A DNA stretch of 5,024 bases, from contig JACQDI010000633.1 of assembly GCA_016201195.1 (NCBI GenBank), positions 1 through 5,024 of the forward strand, read 5' to 3'. Positions 1 through 5,019 of the stretch are shown piece by piece. The notes under the pieces are model-generated. The model saw only the letters and a list, made by a program, of their open reading frames with translations. It had not been told where the DNA came from and made no database searches. The position numbers and the translations under genes are program-made. Source of the stretch: Acidobacteriota bacterium. GTDB lineage: Bacteria > Acidobacteriota > Terriglobia > Bryobacterales > JACQDG01. Position 1 is the stretch's first letter, and every line of letters begins with the position of its first letter.

Positions 1-247
1 TGGAGGTCATCGAGTCCATGCCGGCGATGGTCGAGAACTGCTTTTCGAGCGGCATCGCCACTGCCGCCGCCATGGTCTCCGGGCTGGCTCCAGGCAGGCC
101 CGCCGAAACCTGAATGGTCGGAAAGTCAACGGTGGGAAGATCGCTGACCGGCAGGACTCGGTACCCCATCACCCCAAACAGCAAAATCGCCAGCATGACC
201 AGGGTGGTCATGACGGGCCGGCGGATGAAAACCTCGGCAATGTTCAT
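1..247 (-). CDS. RND efflux transporter, HAE1 family, N-terminal fragment (partial)
   Basis: Inner-membrane pump subunit of a tripartite RND efflux system, which exports drugs or other hydrophobic compounds using the proton gradient. Only the first 82 codons are in the window; the gene continues past the left edge. The reverse strand starts MNIAEVFIRRPVMTTLVM, the usual start of AcrB/MdtB/MdtC-type proteins. The first membrane helix is at about residues 12-30. It is followed by LPVSDLPTVDFPTIQV and then PGASPETM and PLEKQFSTIAGM, which match the start of the first periplasmic porter domain. The ATG at 245-247 is chosen because it gives the family's standard N-terminus; the ribosome binding site before it is weak. 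The periplasmic adaptor gene that normally precedes such a pump in its operon is not seen upstream (248-881). The family call is firm, but substrate and subfamily cannot be told from this fragment. Confidence 0.93.
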   Translation of the reverse strand, partial: MNIAEVFIRRPVMTTLVMLAILLFGVMGYRVLPVSDLPTVDFPTIQVSAGLPGASPETMAAAVAMPLEKQFSTIAGMDSMTS

Positions 248-881
248 ACGAAGCTCTGCTCGCTCGTGGCGGACACCCCCACTTGCTTCGTAGCACGATG
301 CCTGCCACTGAGCCGATGGAAGACGAAACAGGAATTACTGGTCCACTAAGTCGGGAACGACCGACGGCTCCGCCGGTCACTCGTGACGCTGCGGCGTCCT
401 GGCGGTGGTGGCGGGTTGCAGCCGAACGATCCGGTTAGGCTCGTCGCGGCGTGGCCGGATCAGCGGCGGTCTCCCTGGCGGCGAGCCATGCGCCGCCGCG
501 CCGCGCAGCGAGCCTGGCCCCGATGATCCCGCTCCAAGAAGAGTGACCCTGAACTTTGGGCGGCGGGACTACACGGCCAACCGGCTCGGGCGGGCCGGCG
601 GGCCGGCTATCCGCCACTTTCATAGAGGGGCGTTTCGCCTTGCCCGATCGTGCAGGGAAGTGAGACGCCGGCGCGTGCCGAGGCGCTGCGCGAACAGCCA
701 CCCGGCAGGCTCGCGGACGATCTTGACTCGTAGGTCGAAGTGAGGTGTAATCAGGGACGCCGCCGCCGTGAGTCTCCCGGTTTCGGGGAAGGCTGGGCGC
801 ACCGGTCGCCCGGCACCGATCCCGCAGGTCGTAGCCGCGCCCGATGCTGACGCGGGACGGGTTCGAGGCTGGGCTGGATGA
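248..881. other. Gene-free stretch between the RND gene and the integrase remnant
   Basis: I see no gene I can support here. Both strands have open frames of 80-250 codons, but they are arginine/proline/alanine-rich readings typical of chance ORFs in GC-rich DNA, and they overlap one another. No RND adaptor (AcrA/MdtA-like) sequence is visible on the minus strand. The part next to 247 should contain the promoter of the RND gene, but I find no convincing -35/-10 pair. Bases 844-881 may hold a few more codons of the decayed integrase in other frames: a TRDGFEAG-like stretch sits just before the recognisable part. The rest may be eroded mobile-element DNA, but I cannot assign it to a family. Confidence 0.5.
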
Positions 882-1109
882 TCCGGAGCCACCGGTCGGA
901 CGGTGCAGGAACTGCTGGGGCACCGGGACGTGAAGACGACGATGGTCTACACGCACGTGTTGAATCGTGGCGGGCTGGGGGCGCACAGCCCGCTGGACGG
1001 GTTGCGCAAGCCGATGTCGGTCGAGACCGGGGGTCTTACACTGACCGACCGGCCGGCCCGAGGCTGCGGAGGAGGGTGGTTGAATGGAGCGGAAGTTGTT
1101 AACAGTTAA
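882..1109 (+). pseudogene. C-terminal remnant of an integron-type tyrosine recombinase (IntI-like)
   Basis: Tyrosine recombinases of the integron class cut and join attI and attC sites to insert or excise gene cassettes. Only the last part of the catalytic domain is present. From 897 the frame reads RTVQELLGHRDVKTTMVYTH and then VLNRGG and SPLDGL, the typical end of IntI and of the related integrases carried by some IS91-type elements. The catalytic His of the LLGH box (921-923) and the nucleophilic Tyr (948-950) are present with nine residues between them, as for IntI1 His303 and Tyr312. The first Arg, the Lys and the HxxR box are missing, and a TGA at 879-881 closes the frame upstream, so the fragment cannot be active. 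The frame runs about 30 residues past SPLDGL to a TAA at 1107-1109. It reads toward the cassette that starts at 1194, the 'inverted integrase' arrangement; in most integrons intI reads away from the array. Confidence 0.82.
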
Positions 1110-1199
1110 GGAGTTGCATCGGCGAACGGCTCGGCGACGGTTTCGCCGTGGGCTGAGCGCGGGGCTTCTTACGCTGGTCAAGGGAAACATGAGTTATGC
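1110..1199 (+). other. Putative attI-like site ahead of the cassette
   Basis: This stretch joins the integrase remnant to the cassette and ends in GTTATGC (1193-1199), a match to the GTTRRRY-type integron core site apart from one position. Cleavage after G1193 would make T1194 the first base of the cassette. The stretch lacks the paired L''/L' arms of an attC, which favours attI over a second attC. It holds a perfect 6-bp hairpin (CGGCGA 1132-1137 with TCGCCG 1143-1148, loop of 5). Known attI sites share little beyond the core, so the call rests on position and on the core's match to the downstream attC. Confidence 0.5.
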
Positions 1200-1669
1200 G
1201 GACGAAAGCATGCCGTCCATCACGAGCAGTGGATGTCAGTGACGCAGCCTTCAAGGTATAGGCAAAACAATGTTGGAGATGAATCGCAAGTTTGCACGCA
1301 CCGGCCCCAACGGTTACTTCGACATTCGAGTCTTTCACCGGAGCCGCAGGGCGAAGAAGGATTCTCGGTTTCTTTTCAAGTGCGGTTGCTGCGAAGGACA
1401 GCTCGAGGTGTACTACGGAGGCGATAGTCTGGAAATCAACGGCGTCATGGGTTCGGTTGAGAACTGGCGTGAGCTTTTATTGCCGTTACTGAACATGACG
1501 CTTCCGGGTCAGGAGCCAAGGAAGCGTTACCGGTCGCGTGCTTCGAAGGCGAAGAGAAGCGGCGCAACCGGAAAGCGCTTGAGTCGGCGGGCCGCATAAC
1601 ACGGCGTTGCAGACCGACCGCGCTTCGCAGCTATCGCTGCTCCACCGCGGCGGCTGAACGCCCGGGTCG
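1194..1669 (+). mobile_element. Complete integron gene cassette (one ORF plus attC)
   Basis: A cassette is bounded by integrase cleavage points inside two GTT core sites. Here those points are G1193/T1194 and G1669/T1670, giving a 476-bp element, a normal size. When a cassette is circular its own right core is rebuilt from its last G and its first six bases, here G plus TTATGC. The resulting GTTATGC is the exact reverse complement of the attC left core GCATAAC (1594-1600). The core lying at 1669-1675 in the linear array (GTTAGCC) pairs less well, as expected because TTAGCC belongs to the flank. One ORF in the forward direction fills most of the cassette and stops inside the attC. To the eye the DNA is less GC-rich than the genes on its right, consistent with separate ancestry. 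No second cassette is visible on either side. Confidence 0.85.
1270..1599 (+). CDS. Cassette-encoded hypothetical protein with a Cys-x-Cys-Cys motif
   Basis: The 109-residue product is not a family I can name. Residues 16-22 (YFDIRVF) look like a beta strand. They are followed by FLFKCGCC with cysteines at 38, 40 and 41, then a second strand-like stretch (LEVYYGG) and LEINGVMGS. NWRELLLPLL at 65-74 is an amphipathic helix. The C-terminal part, from about residue 84, is strongly basic (many Lys/Arg), which might bind nucleic acid or simply be low-complexity sequence near the attC. There is no signal peptide or membrane segment, so a small cytosolic protein is likely. The clustered cysteines could bind metal. 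The stop codon TAA (1597-1599) lies within the attC left core, a common cassette layout. ATG 1270 is the only good start: the frame closes at a TGA at 1240-1242, and the only purine-rich stretch upstream is AAGG at 1253-1256, so initiation looks weak. Transcription probably comes from outside the cassette. Confidence 0.72.
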   Translation: MLEMNRKFARTGPNGYFDIRVFHRSRRAKKDSRFLFKCGCCEGQLEVYYGGDSLEINGVMGSVENWRELLLPLLNMTLPGQEPRKRYRSRASKAKRSGATGKRLSRRAA

Positions 1670-1675
1670 TTAGCC
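1594..1675 (+). other. attC recombination site of the cassette
   Basis: This 82-base imperfect palindrome has all the parts of an attC. Left core R'' GCATAAC is at 1594-1600 and right core R' GTTAGCC at 1669-1675, with cleavage after G1669. L'' (1603-1612, GGCGTTGCAG) pairs with L' (1654-1662, CTGAACGCC) over nine base pairs, leaving G1609 unpaired. Such an extra base on one arm is the feature that sets strand choice in attC sites. The centre continues with CCGCG (1618-1622) against CGCGG (1646-1650) and GCAGC (1627-1631) against GCTGC (1636-1640), closing on a 4-base TATC loop. The primary bases vary between attC sites, so it is the conserved architecture that identifies this one. Confidence 0.9.
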
Positions 1676-1884
1676 AGAGGGGAGCGCAAATCCTCCCGCC
1701 AGGCCGGTGCGGGCGGCGGGACAGTTTGCCCGGCAGGGTCGCGCTACGACGGCGCTGGCGCGTAGCGGAAACCCGCGTCTTCAGGGCATCAATCGTGTGG
1801 TCGAGCCGGCGGGCGAGCACCCATAGGAATACAGAGAACAACCGCAGGTTATCATAGTATCTCGCGTCGCCTGCGAGCCTGACC
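1676..1884. other. Spacer between the attC and the pduS-like gene
   Basis: No gene on the plus strand. A minus-strand frame covers the stretch, but it also reads through the attC and the start of the pduS-like gene, so I do not call it. Two inverted repeats are visible: CCCGCC (1695-1700) with GGCGGG (1715-1720), and a perfect 7-bp pair CGCTACG (1742-1748) with CGTAGCG (1761-1767) around a 12-base loop. Neither is followed by a T-run, so a classical terminator is not supported. An AT-richer patch at 1848-1860 (TATCAT, TAGTAT) could hold a -10 element for the gene at 1885, but no matching -35 is clear. No second attC is present, so this is either flanking chromosome or a cassette that has lost its end. 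Confidence 0.45.
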
Positions 1885-3201
1885 ATGACCGCGTTCCCAG
1901 AACAGCTCAAATCGTGCGGCGTCGTCGGGGCCGGAGGCGCCGGGTTCCCGACTTACGTTAAAGCCCAAAGCGAGGTCGAGTTCTTGCTGGCCAACGGCGC
2001 CGAGTGCGAGCCCCTTCTGCACAAAGACTACGAACTGATGAAGCACAGCGCCGCCGGGATTGTCGAGGGCGCGAAGCTGATGCGGTCGGCCACGCGCGCC
2101 CGCCACGTCCGCTTCGGCATCAAGGAAAAGAACGCCGCGGCGGTCGAAGCCATCGGGGAGCACCTCGACGGGGCCGGCATGGACACCGTCTTGCTCGGGG
2201 ACTTCTACCCCTCGGGCGATGAGTACGAACTGGTCCAGATCGCCACCGGCCGGCTGATCCCGCCGGCGGGTCTTCCGCTGGCCGTGGGCTGCGTGGTCAA
2301 CAACGTCGAAACACTGTTCAATGTCGCGCGCGCCGCGGACGGCCATCCTGTCACCCACAAGTTTCTCTCGGTGAGCGGCGCAGTGCGGCAACCCGAATCC
2401 TTCTGGGCGCCCGTCGGCACGAGCTTTCGCGAAGTGGTGGCGCGCGCCGGAGGCGCCACCGTCCCCGACTTCGGATTCTTCGTCAGCGGGATCATGATGG
2501 GAAAGCTTTCCTTCGACCTCGACGACGTCGTCACCAAGACCACCTGCGGCCTCATCGTCCTGCCGCGCGACCACTACCTGATCGTGCGCAAGGACCGGCC
2601 CCAGGAGTCGATGAACCGCATCGGCAAGTCCGCTTGCGACCAATGCAGCTACTGCACCGAGTTCTGCCCGCGCTACCTGCTGGGCTACGACGTTCAACCG
2701 CACAAGGTCATGCGCTCCCTGGGCTTCACCGCCTCGGGCTCCGCGCTGTGGAACCAGTCGGCCGAGCTGTGCTGCGCCTGCGGTCTTTGCACGCTTTACG
2801 CTTGCCCCGAGGACCTTTTCCCCAAGGAGGCCTGCGACCAGGCGAAGGGCGACCTGCGCGCCGCCGGCATCCGGTACGTGCAGAAGCACGAGCCGCGCGT
2901 TCACCCCATGAAGGAATTCCGGCGCGTTCCGCTCGCCATGCTGCGCCGGCGGCTCAAGGTGGAAGAGTACGAATCGGAGACCCCGTACGATCCGGGCGAG
3001 ATGCAGCCGGCGTCAGTGCGCATTCTGCTCAAGCAACACGCCGGGCAAACGGCCTCGCCGCTCGTGAAGGCCGGCGACCGGGTGCACCGCGAGCAGAAGA
3101 TCGCCGACGTCGGAGCCGGTGAGCTCGGCGCCGCGATCCACGCGAGCATCGATGGCACGGTGCGCGCGGTGAACGATACGGCGATCGAAATTGCAGCCTG
3201 A
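1885..3201 (+). CDS. pduS: PduS-like cobalamin reductase / RnfC-related flavin iron-sulfur protein of a bacterial microcompartment
   Basis: PduS reduces the cobalamin cofactor of B12-dependent diol dehydratase inside microcompartments, using NADH, FMN and two [4Fe-4S] clusters. The 438 residues are close to the usual length of about 450 and the domain order is complete. A glycine-rich motif, GVVGAGGAGFPTYVK (residues 12-26), opens an RnfC/Complex I 51-kDa-type flavin domain. An SLBB domain follows from about residue 159 (FLSVSGAV). The first cluster motif is Cys251-x2-Cys254-x2-Cys257-x3-Cys261-Pro and the second is Cys296-x2-Cys299-x2-Cys302-x4-Cys307-Pro. A C-terminal RnfC-like barrel-sandwich part contains LVKAGDRV and SIDGTVRAV. 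No membrane helix is seen. The ATG at 1885 gives the family's N-terminus; a TAG at 1855-1857 closes the frame and no ATG, GTG or TTG lies between, though no clear Shine-Dalgarno precedes it. A BMC shell gene follows after 9 bases, as pduT follows pduS in pdu operons. A generic RnfC-like role is the alternative, but the neighbour favours PduS. Confidence 0.9.
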   Translation: MTAFPEQLKSCGVVGAGGAGFPTYVKAQSEVEFLLANGAECEPLLHKDYELMKHSAAGIVEGAKLMRSATRARHVRFGIKEKNAAAVEAIGEHLDGAGMDTVLLGDFYPSGDEYELVQIATGRLIPPAGLPLAVGCVVNNVETLFNVARAADGHPVTHKFLSVSGAVRQPESFWAPVGTSFREVVARAGGATVPDFGFFVSGIMMGKLSFDLDDVVTKTTCGLIVLPRDHYLIVRKDRPQESMNRIGKSACDQCSYCTEFCPRYLLGYDVQPHKVMRSLGFTASGSALWNQSAELCCACGLCTLYACPEDLFPKEACDQAKGDLRAAGIRYVQKHEPRVHPMKEFRRVPLAMLRRRLKVEEYESETPYDPGEMQPASVRILLKQHAGQTASPLVKAGDRVHREQKIADVGAGELGAAIHASIDGTVRAVNDTAIEIAA

Positions 3202-3206
3202 AGGAG
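3201..3206 (+). promoter_or_regulatory. Shine-Dalgarno site for the BMC fusion gene
   Basis: AAGGAG lies four bases before the ATG at 3211 and overlaps the last base of the upstream TGA stop (3199-3201). It fixes the start of the shell-protein reading frame and indicates that the two genes are translated from one transcript. Confidence 0.8.
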
Positions 3207-3210
3207 AGCT

Positions 3211-3672
3211 ATGGCGCGGAATTCCATCGGACTGATCGAGCTGGGCAGCATTGCCGCCGGATTTGAAGTCTGCGACAGCATGCTGAAGACGGCCGACGTG
3301 GAGTTATTGCTGTCGCGCAGCATCTGCTCCGGCAAGTACATCGTGCTGGTGCGCGGTGACGTGGCGGCGGTCGAGTCCAGCGTGCGTGCGGGCGCCCAGG
3401 CCGGCCACTTCTCCCTTATCGACACCTTCGTCATTCCCAACGTCCACGAAGCGGTGTTCCCAGCCTTGAGCGGCACGAACAAGGTGGAAGCGCTCGAAGC
3501 GCTGGGGATCATCGAGTCGTTTTCGGTAGCCTCACTGATTGAGGGGGCCGACGCCGCGGTGAAAGCGGCGAACGTGAGGCTGATCGAGATCCGCCTGGCG
3601 ATGGCCCTCGGCGGAAAGGCGTTCGTCACGATGACCGGCTCGGTCGCCGCTCCGCGAGATGGTGTGAATGGC
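3211..3672 (+). pseudogene. pduT: Truncated pduT-like BMC shell gene (5' part of the fusion)
   Basis: This is the shell-protein portion of the fused frame, listed separately because it appears broken. PduT forms pseudohexameric trimers in the microcompartment facet, binds PduS, and is thought to pass electrons through a central Fe-S cluster. Start, ribosome binding site, domain 1 and the cluster cysteine are intact. Domain 2 lacks its last strand and helix, which are needed for a stable BMC fold, so a normal trimer is unlikely. Placement directly after the pduS-like gene supports PduT over other tandem-BMC proteins. Confidence 0.75.
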
Positions 3673-5019
3673 ATGCCTGTGCCCACCCGTTGGATTGCTG
3701 CCTGGCTGTGGATCGCTCTTCTCTCGCCGGCCCGAGCCGCGGAAATTCCTCCCCGCGACCGTACGGTCGTGGTGATCAGCCTGGATGGGCTGCCCGCCCG
3801 TGCGTTCGACGATCCGAAGTTGCCGGTCCCGACCCTGCGCCGGCTGGCCCGCGAGGGCGCGGTAGCCAAGTCGATGACCGTGGTGAACCCTGCTGTGACC
3901 TGGCCCAACCACACCTCCATGGTTACCGGCGTGCCGCCCGCCCGGCACGGCGTGCTGTTCAACGGCATGCTCATGCGGCAGGGGCCGAGTTCCCCGGTGC
4001 GCGTCGAGCCCTGGCGGGACAAGGCGGAGATGGTCCGCGCCCCGACCGTCTACGACCTGGCCCACCAGGCCCGCCTCACCACGGCGCAGGTCGATTGGGT
4101 CGCCATCTACCACGCTCGCACTATCACCTGGGAGTTTCCCGAGCGCCCCAGCGTGGGGGGACGTATCGAGCAGGAGATGATTGCCGGGGGCCTCGTCACC
4201 GCCGCCGAGGTCGAGGACTTCGCCCAGGCTAACGTCACCTGGCGCGACCAGGTGTGGACCCGCGCCGCCGGTCACATCCTCGAAAAGCACAAGCCCAACC
4301 TGCTGCTGTTTCACGTCCTGAACCTGGACGGCACACATCACCGCTACGGCCCGGGCGTCCCGGCGGCATACTCGGCGATCGCTTTCGCCGATAGCCGTGT
4401 GGCCGAAATCCTGCGGGCGATCGAAACAGCGGGGCTCGCCGGCAAGGCCACCGTCTTCGTCGTCTCCGATCACGGCTTCAAGGCGACCACGCACAACATC
4501 CGGCCCAACGTCGCCCTGCGTCGCGGAGGGCTGTTGCTGGCGCAAGGGGGCATCGTGACCTGTTACGCCTACGTCGTGCCCGAGGGCGGCTCGGCCATGG
4601 TCTACGTCACCGACCCGGCGAACCGCGCGCGGCTCGTCCCCCGCCTGAAGGAGATGTTTCGGGATGTGGAAGGCGTCGAGCGCATTCTCGAGCCCGCCGA
4701 TTTTTCTGCGCTCGGCCTGCCCGATCCAGCCCGCTACGATCAGATGGCTGACCTGGTGCTCACCGCGAAGAACGGCTACGCGTTCGCCGCCGGCTGGGAC
4801 GGCGACGTGGTGACCACCACCGAGCGTGGAGGCCAGCACGGCTACCTCAGCACCGACCCGGACATGGACGCCATGTTCCTCGCCTGGGGATATGGCATCC
4901 GTCCGGGGGTCCAGCTCGAGCGCGTGGCCAACGTGGACCTCGCCCCTACCATCGCCGCCCTGCTCGGCCTCAAGATGGAAGGCGTGGCGGGGAAGAAGCT
5001 TTCCGCGATTCTGCGCTAA
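3211..5019 (+). CDS. In-frame fusion: truncated PduT-like BMC shell protein joined to a secreted-type nucleotide pyrophosphatase/phosphodiesterase
   Basis: Residues 1-152 are a PduT-type tandem-BMC shell protein. Domain 1 is at about 4-88. Cys39, in SICSGK, matches the PduT pore cysteine that binds a [4Fe-4S] cluster. Domain 2 starts near 95, keeps the GGKAF pore segment (134-138) and breaks off after TGSVAA, losing about 30 residues compared with PduT (about 184). From Met155 the frame encodes a complete alkaline-phosphatase-superfamily enzyme of the ENPP type. It has a signal peptide at 155-176 ending ARA, metal ligand Asp192 (ISLDG), nucleophile Thr230 in TWPNH, Asp373-x3-His377-x2-Gly-Pro, Asp420-His421 (SDHGF) and His543 (GQHGY). 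Such enzymes hydrolyse phosphodiester or pyrophosphate bonds outside the cytoplasm. A cytosolic shell domain ahead of an export signal makes no functional sense, so the join is probably a deletion scar or an assembly chimera. The enzyme could start on its own at ATG 3673. Confidence 0.85.
   Translation: MARNSIGLIELGSIAAGFEVCDSMLKTADVELLLSRSICSGKYIVLVRGDVAAVESSVRAGAQAGHFSLIDTFVIPNVHEAVFPALSGTNKVEALEALGIIESFSVASLIEGADAAVKAANVRLIEIRLAMALGGKAFVTMTGSVAAPRDGVNGMPVPTRWIAAWLWIALLSPARAAEIPPRDRTVVVISLDGLPARAFDDPKLPVPTLRRLAREGAVAKSMTVVNPAVTWPNHTSMVTGVPPARHGVLFNGMLMRQGPSSPVRVEPWRDKAEMVRAPTVYDLAHQARLTTAQVDWVAIYHARTITWEFPERPSVGGRIEQEMIAGGLVTAAEVEDFAQANVTWRDQVWTRAAGHILEKHKPNLLLFHVLNLDGTHHRYGPGVPAAYSAIAFADSRVAEILRAIETAGLAGKATVFVVSDHGFKATTHNIRPNVALRRGGLLLAQGGIVTCYAYVVPEGGSAMVYVTDPANRARLVPRLKEMFRDVEGVERILEPADFSALGLPDPARYDQMADLVLTAKNGYAFAAGWDGDVVTTTERGGQHGYLSTDPDMDAMFLAWGYGIRPGVQLERVANVDLAPTIAALLGLKMEGVAGKKLSAILR
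3673..5019 (+). CDS. Nucleotide pyrophosphatase/phosphodiesterase with signal peptide (3' part of the fusion; possible independent start)
   Basis: If translated from the ATG at 3673 the product is 448 residues, a normal length for this family. It begins with a classical export signal: a short basic start, the hydrophobic stretch WIAAWLWIALL, and an ARA cleavage motif. All ligands of the two-metal site and the catalytic threonine are present, so the enzyme looks functional. No good Shine-Dalgarno lies before 3673, so its own promoter and leader may have been lost in the event that joined it to the shell gene. The gene ends in TAA at 5017-5019. Substrate is unknown; nucleotide or other phosphodiesters are the family's usual targets. 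Confidence 0.7.
   Translation: MPVPTRWIAAWLWIALLSPARAAEIPPRDRTVVVISLDGLPARAFDDPKLPVPTLRRLAREGAVAKSMTVVNPAVTWPNHTSMVTGVPPARHGVLFNGMLMRQGPSSPVRVEPWRDKAEMVRAPTVYDLAHQARLTTAQVDWVAIYHARTITWEFPERPSVGGRIEQEMIAGGLVTAAEVEDFAQANVTWRDQVWTRAAGHILEKHKPNLLLFHVLNLDGTHHRYGPGVPAAYSAIAFADSRVAEILRAIETAGLAGKATVFVVSDHGFKATTHNIRPNVALRRGGLLLAQGGIVTCYAYVVPEGGSAMVYVTDPANRARLVPRLKEMFRDVEGVERILEPADFSALGLPDPARYDQMADLVLTAKNGYAFAAGWDGDVVTTTERGGQHGYLSTDPDMDAMFLAWGYGIRPGVQLERVANVDLAPTIAALLGLKMEGVAGKKLSAILR

Noticed and set aside
540..760. Possible insertion-sequence remnant in the gene-free stretch
   Set aside because: I could not find terminal inverted repeats, a target duplication or a recognisable transposase motif on either strand.
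435..1190. Long minus-strand open frame of 251 codons
   Set aside because: It runs antisense through the integrase remnant, is Arg/Pro/Ala-rich and has no recognisable motif; typical chance ORF in GC-rich DNA.
1096..1199. Possible second attC upstream of the cassette, using TGTTAAC (1097-1103) as left core
   Set aside because: The bases before GTTATGC do not pair with those after TGTTAAC, so the L''/L' arms are missing; an attI-like site fits better.
1210..1242. Ten-codon mini-ORF (ATG to TGA) in the cassette leader
   Set aside because: Too short to support without conservation data, and its ribosome binding site is weak; a leader-peptide role would be speculation.
1694..1722. GC-rich hairpin considered as a transcription terminator
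   Set aside because: The stem is only 6 bp, the loop is 14 bases, and no T-run follows.
1527..1910. Minus-strand open frame of 127 codons covering the spacer, with a hydrophobic stretch (LFSVFLWVLARRL)
   Set aside because: It reads through the attC palindrome and the end of the cassette ORF and overlaps the pduS start. Much of it is arginine-rich, and I recognise no family. A truncated reverse-oriented gene in 1676-1884 is not excluded.
1852..2904. Minus-strand open frame of 350 codons
   Set aside because: Antisense shadow of the pduS-like gene, whose iron-sulfur motifs and domain order on the plus strand are unmistakable.
2901..4839. Two long minus-strand open frames opposite the shell/phosphodiesterase gene
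   Set aside because: They mirror a well-supported plus-strand gene with complete catalytic motifs and show no family features of their own.
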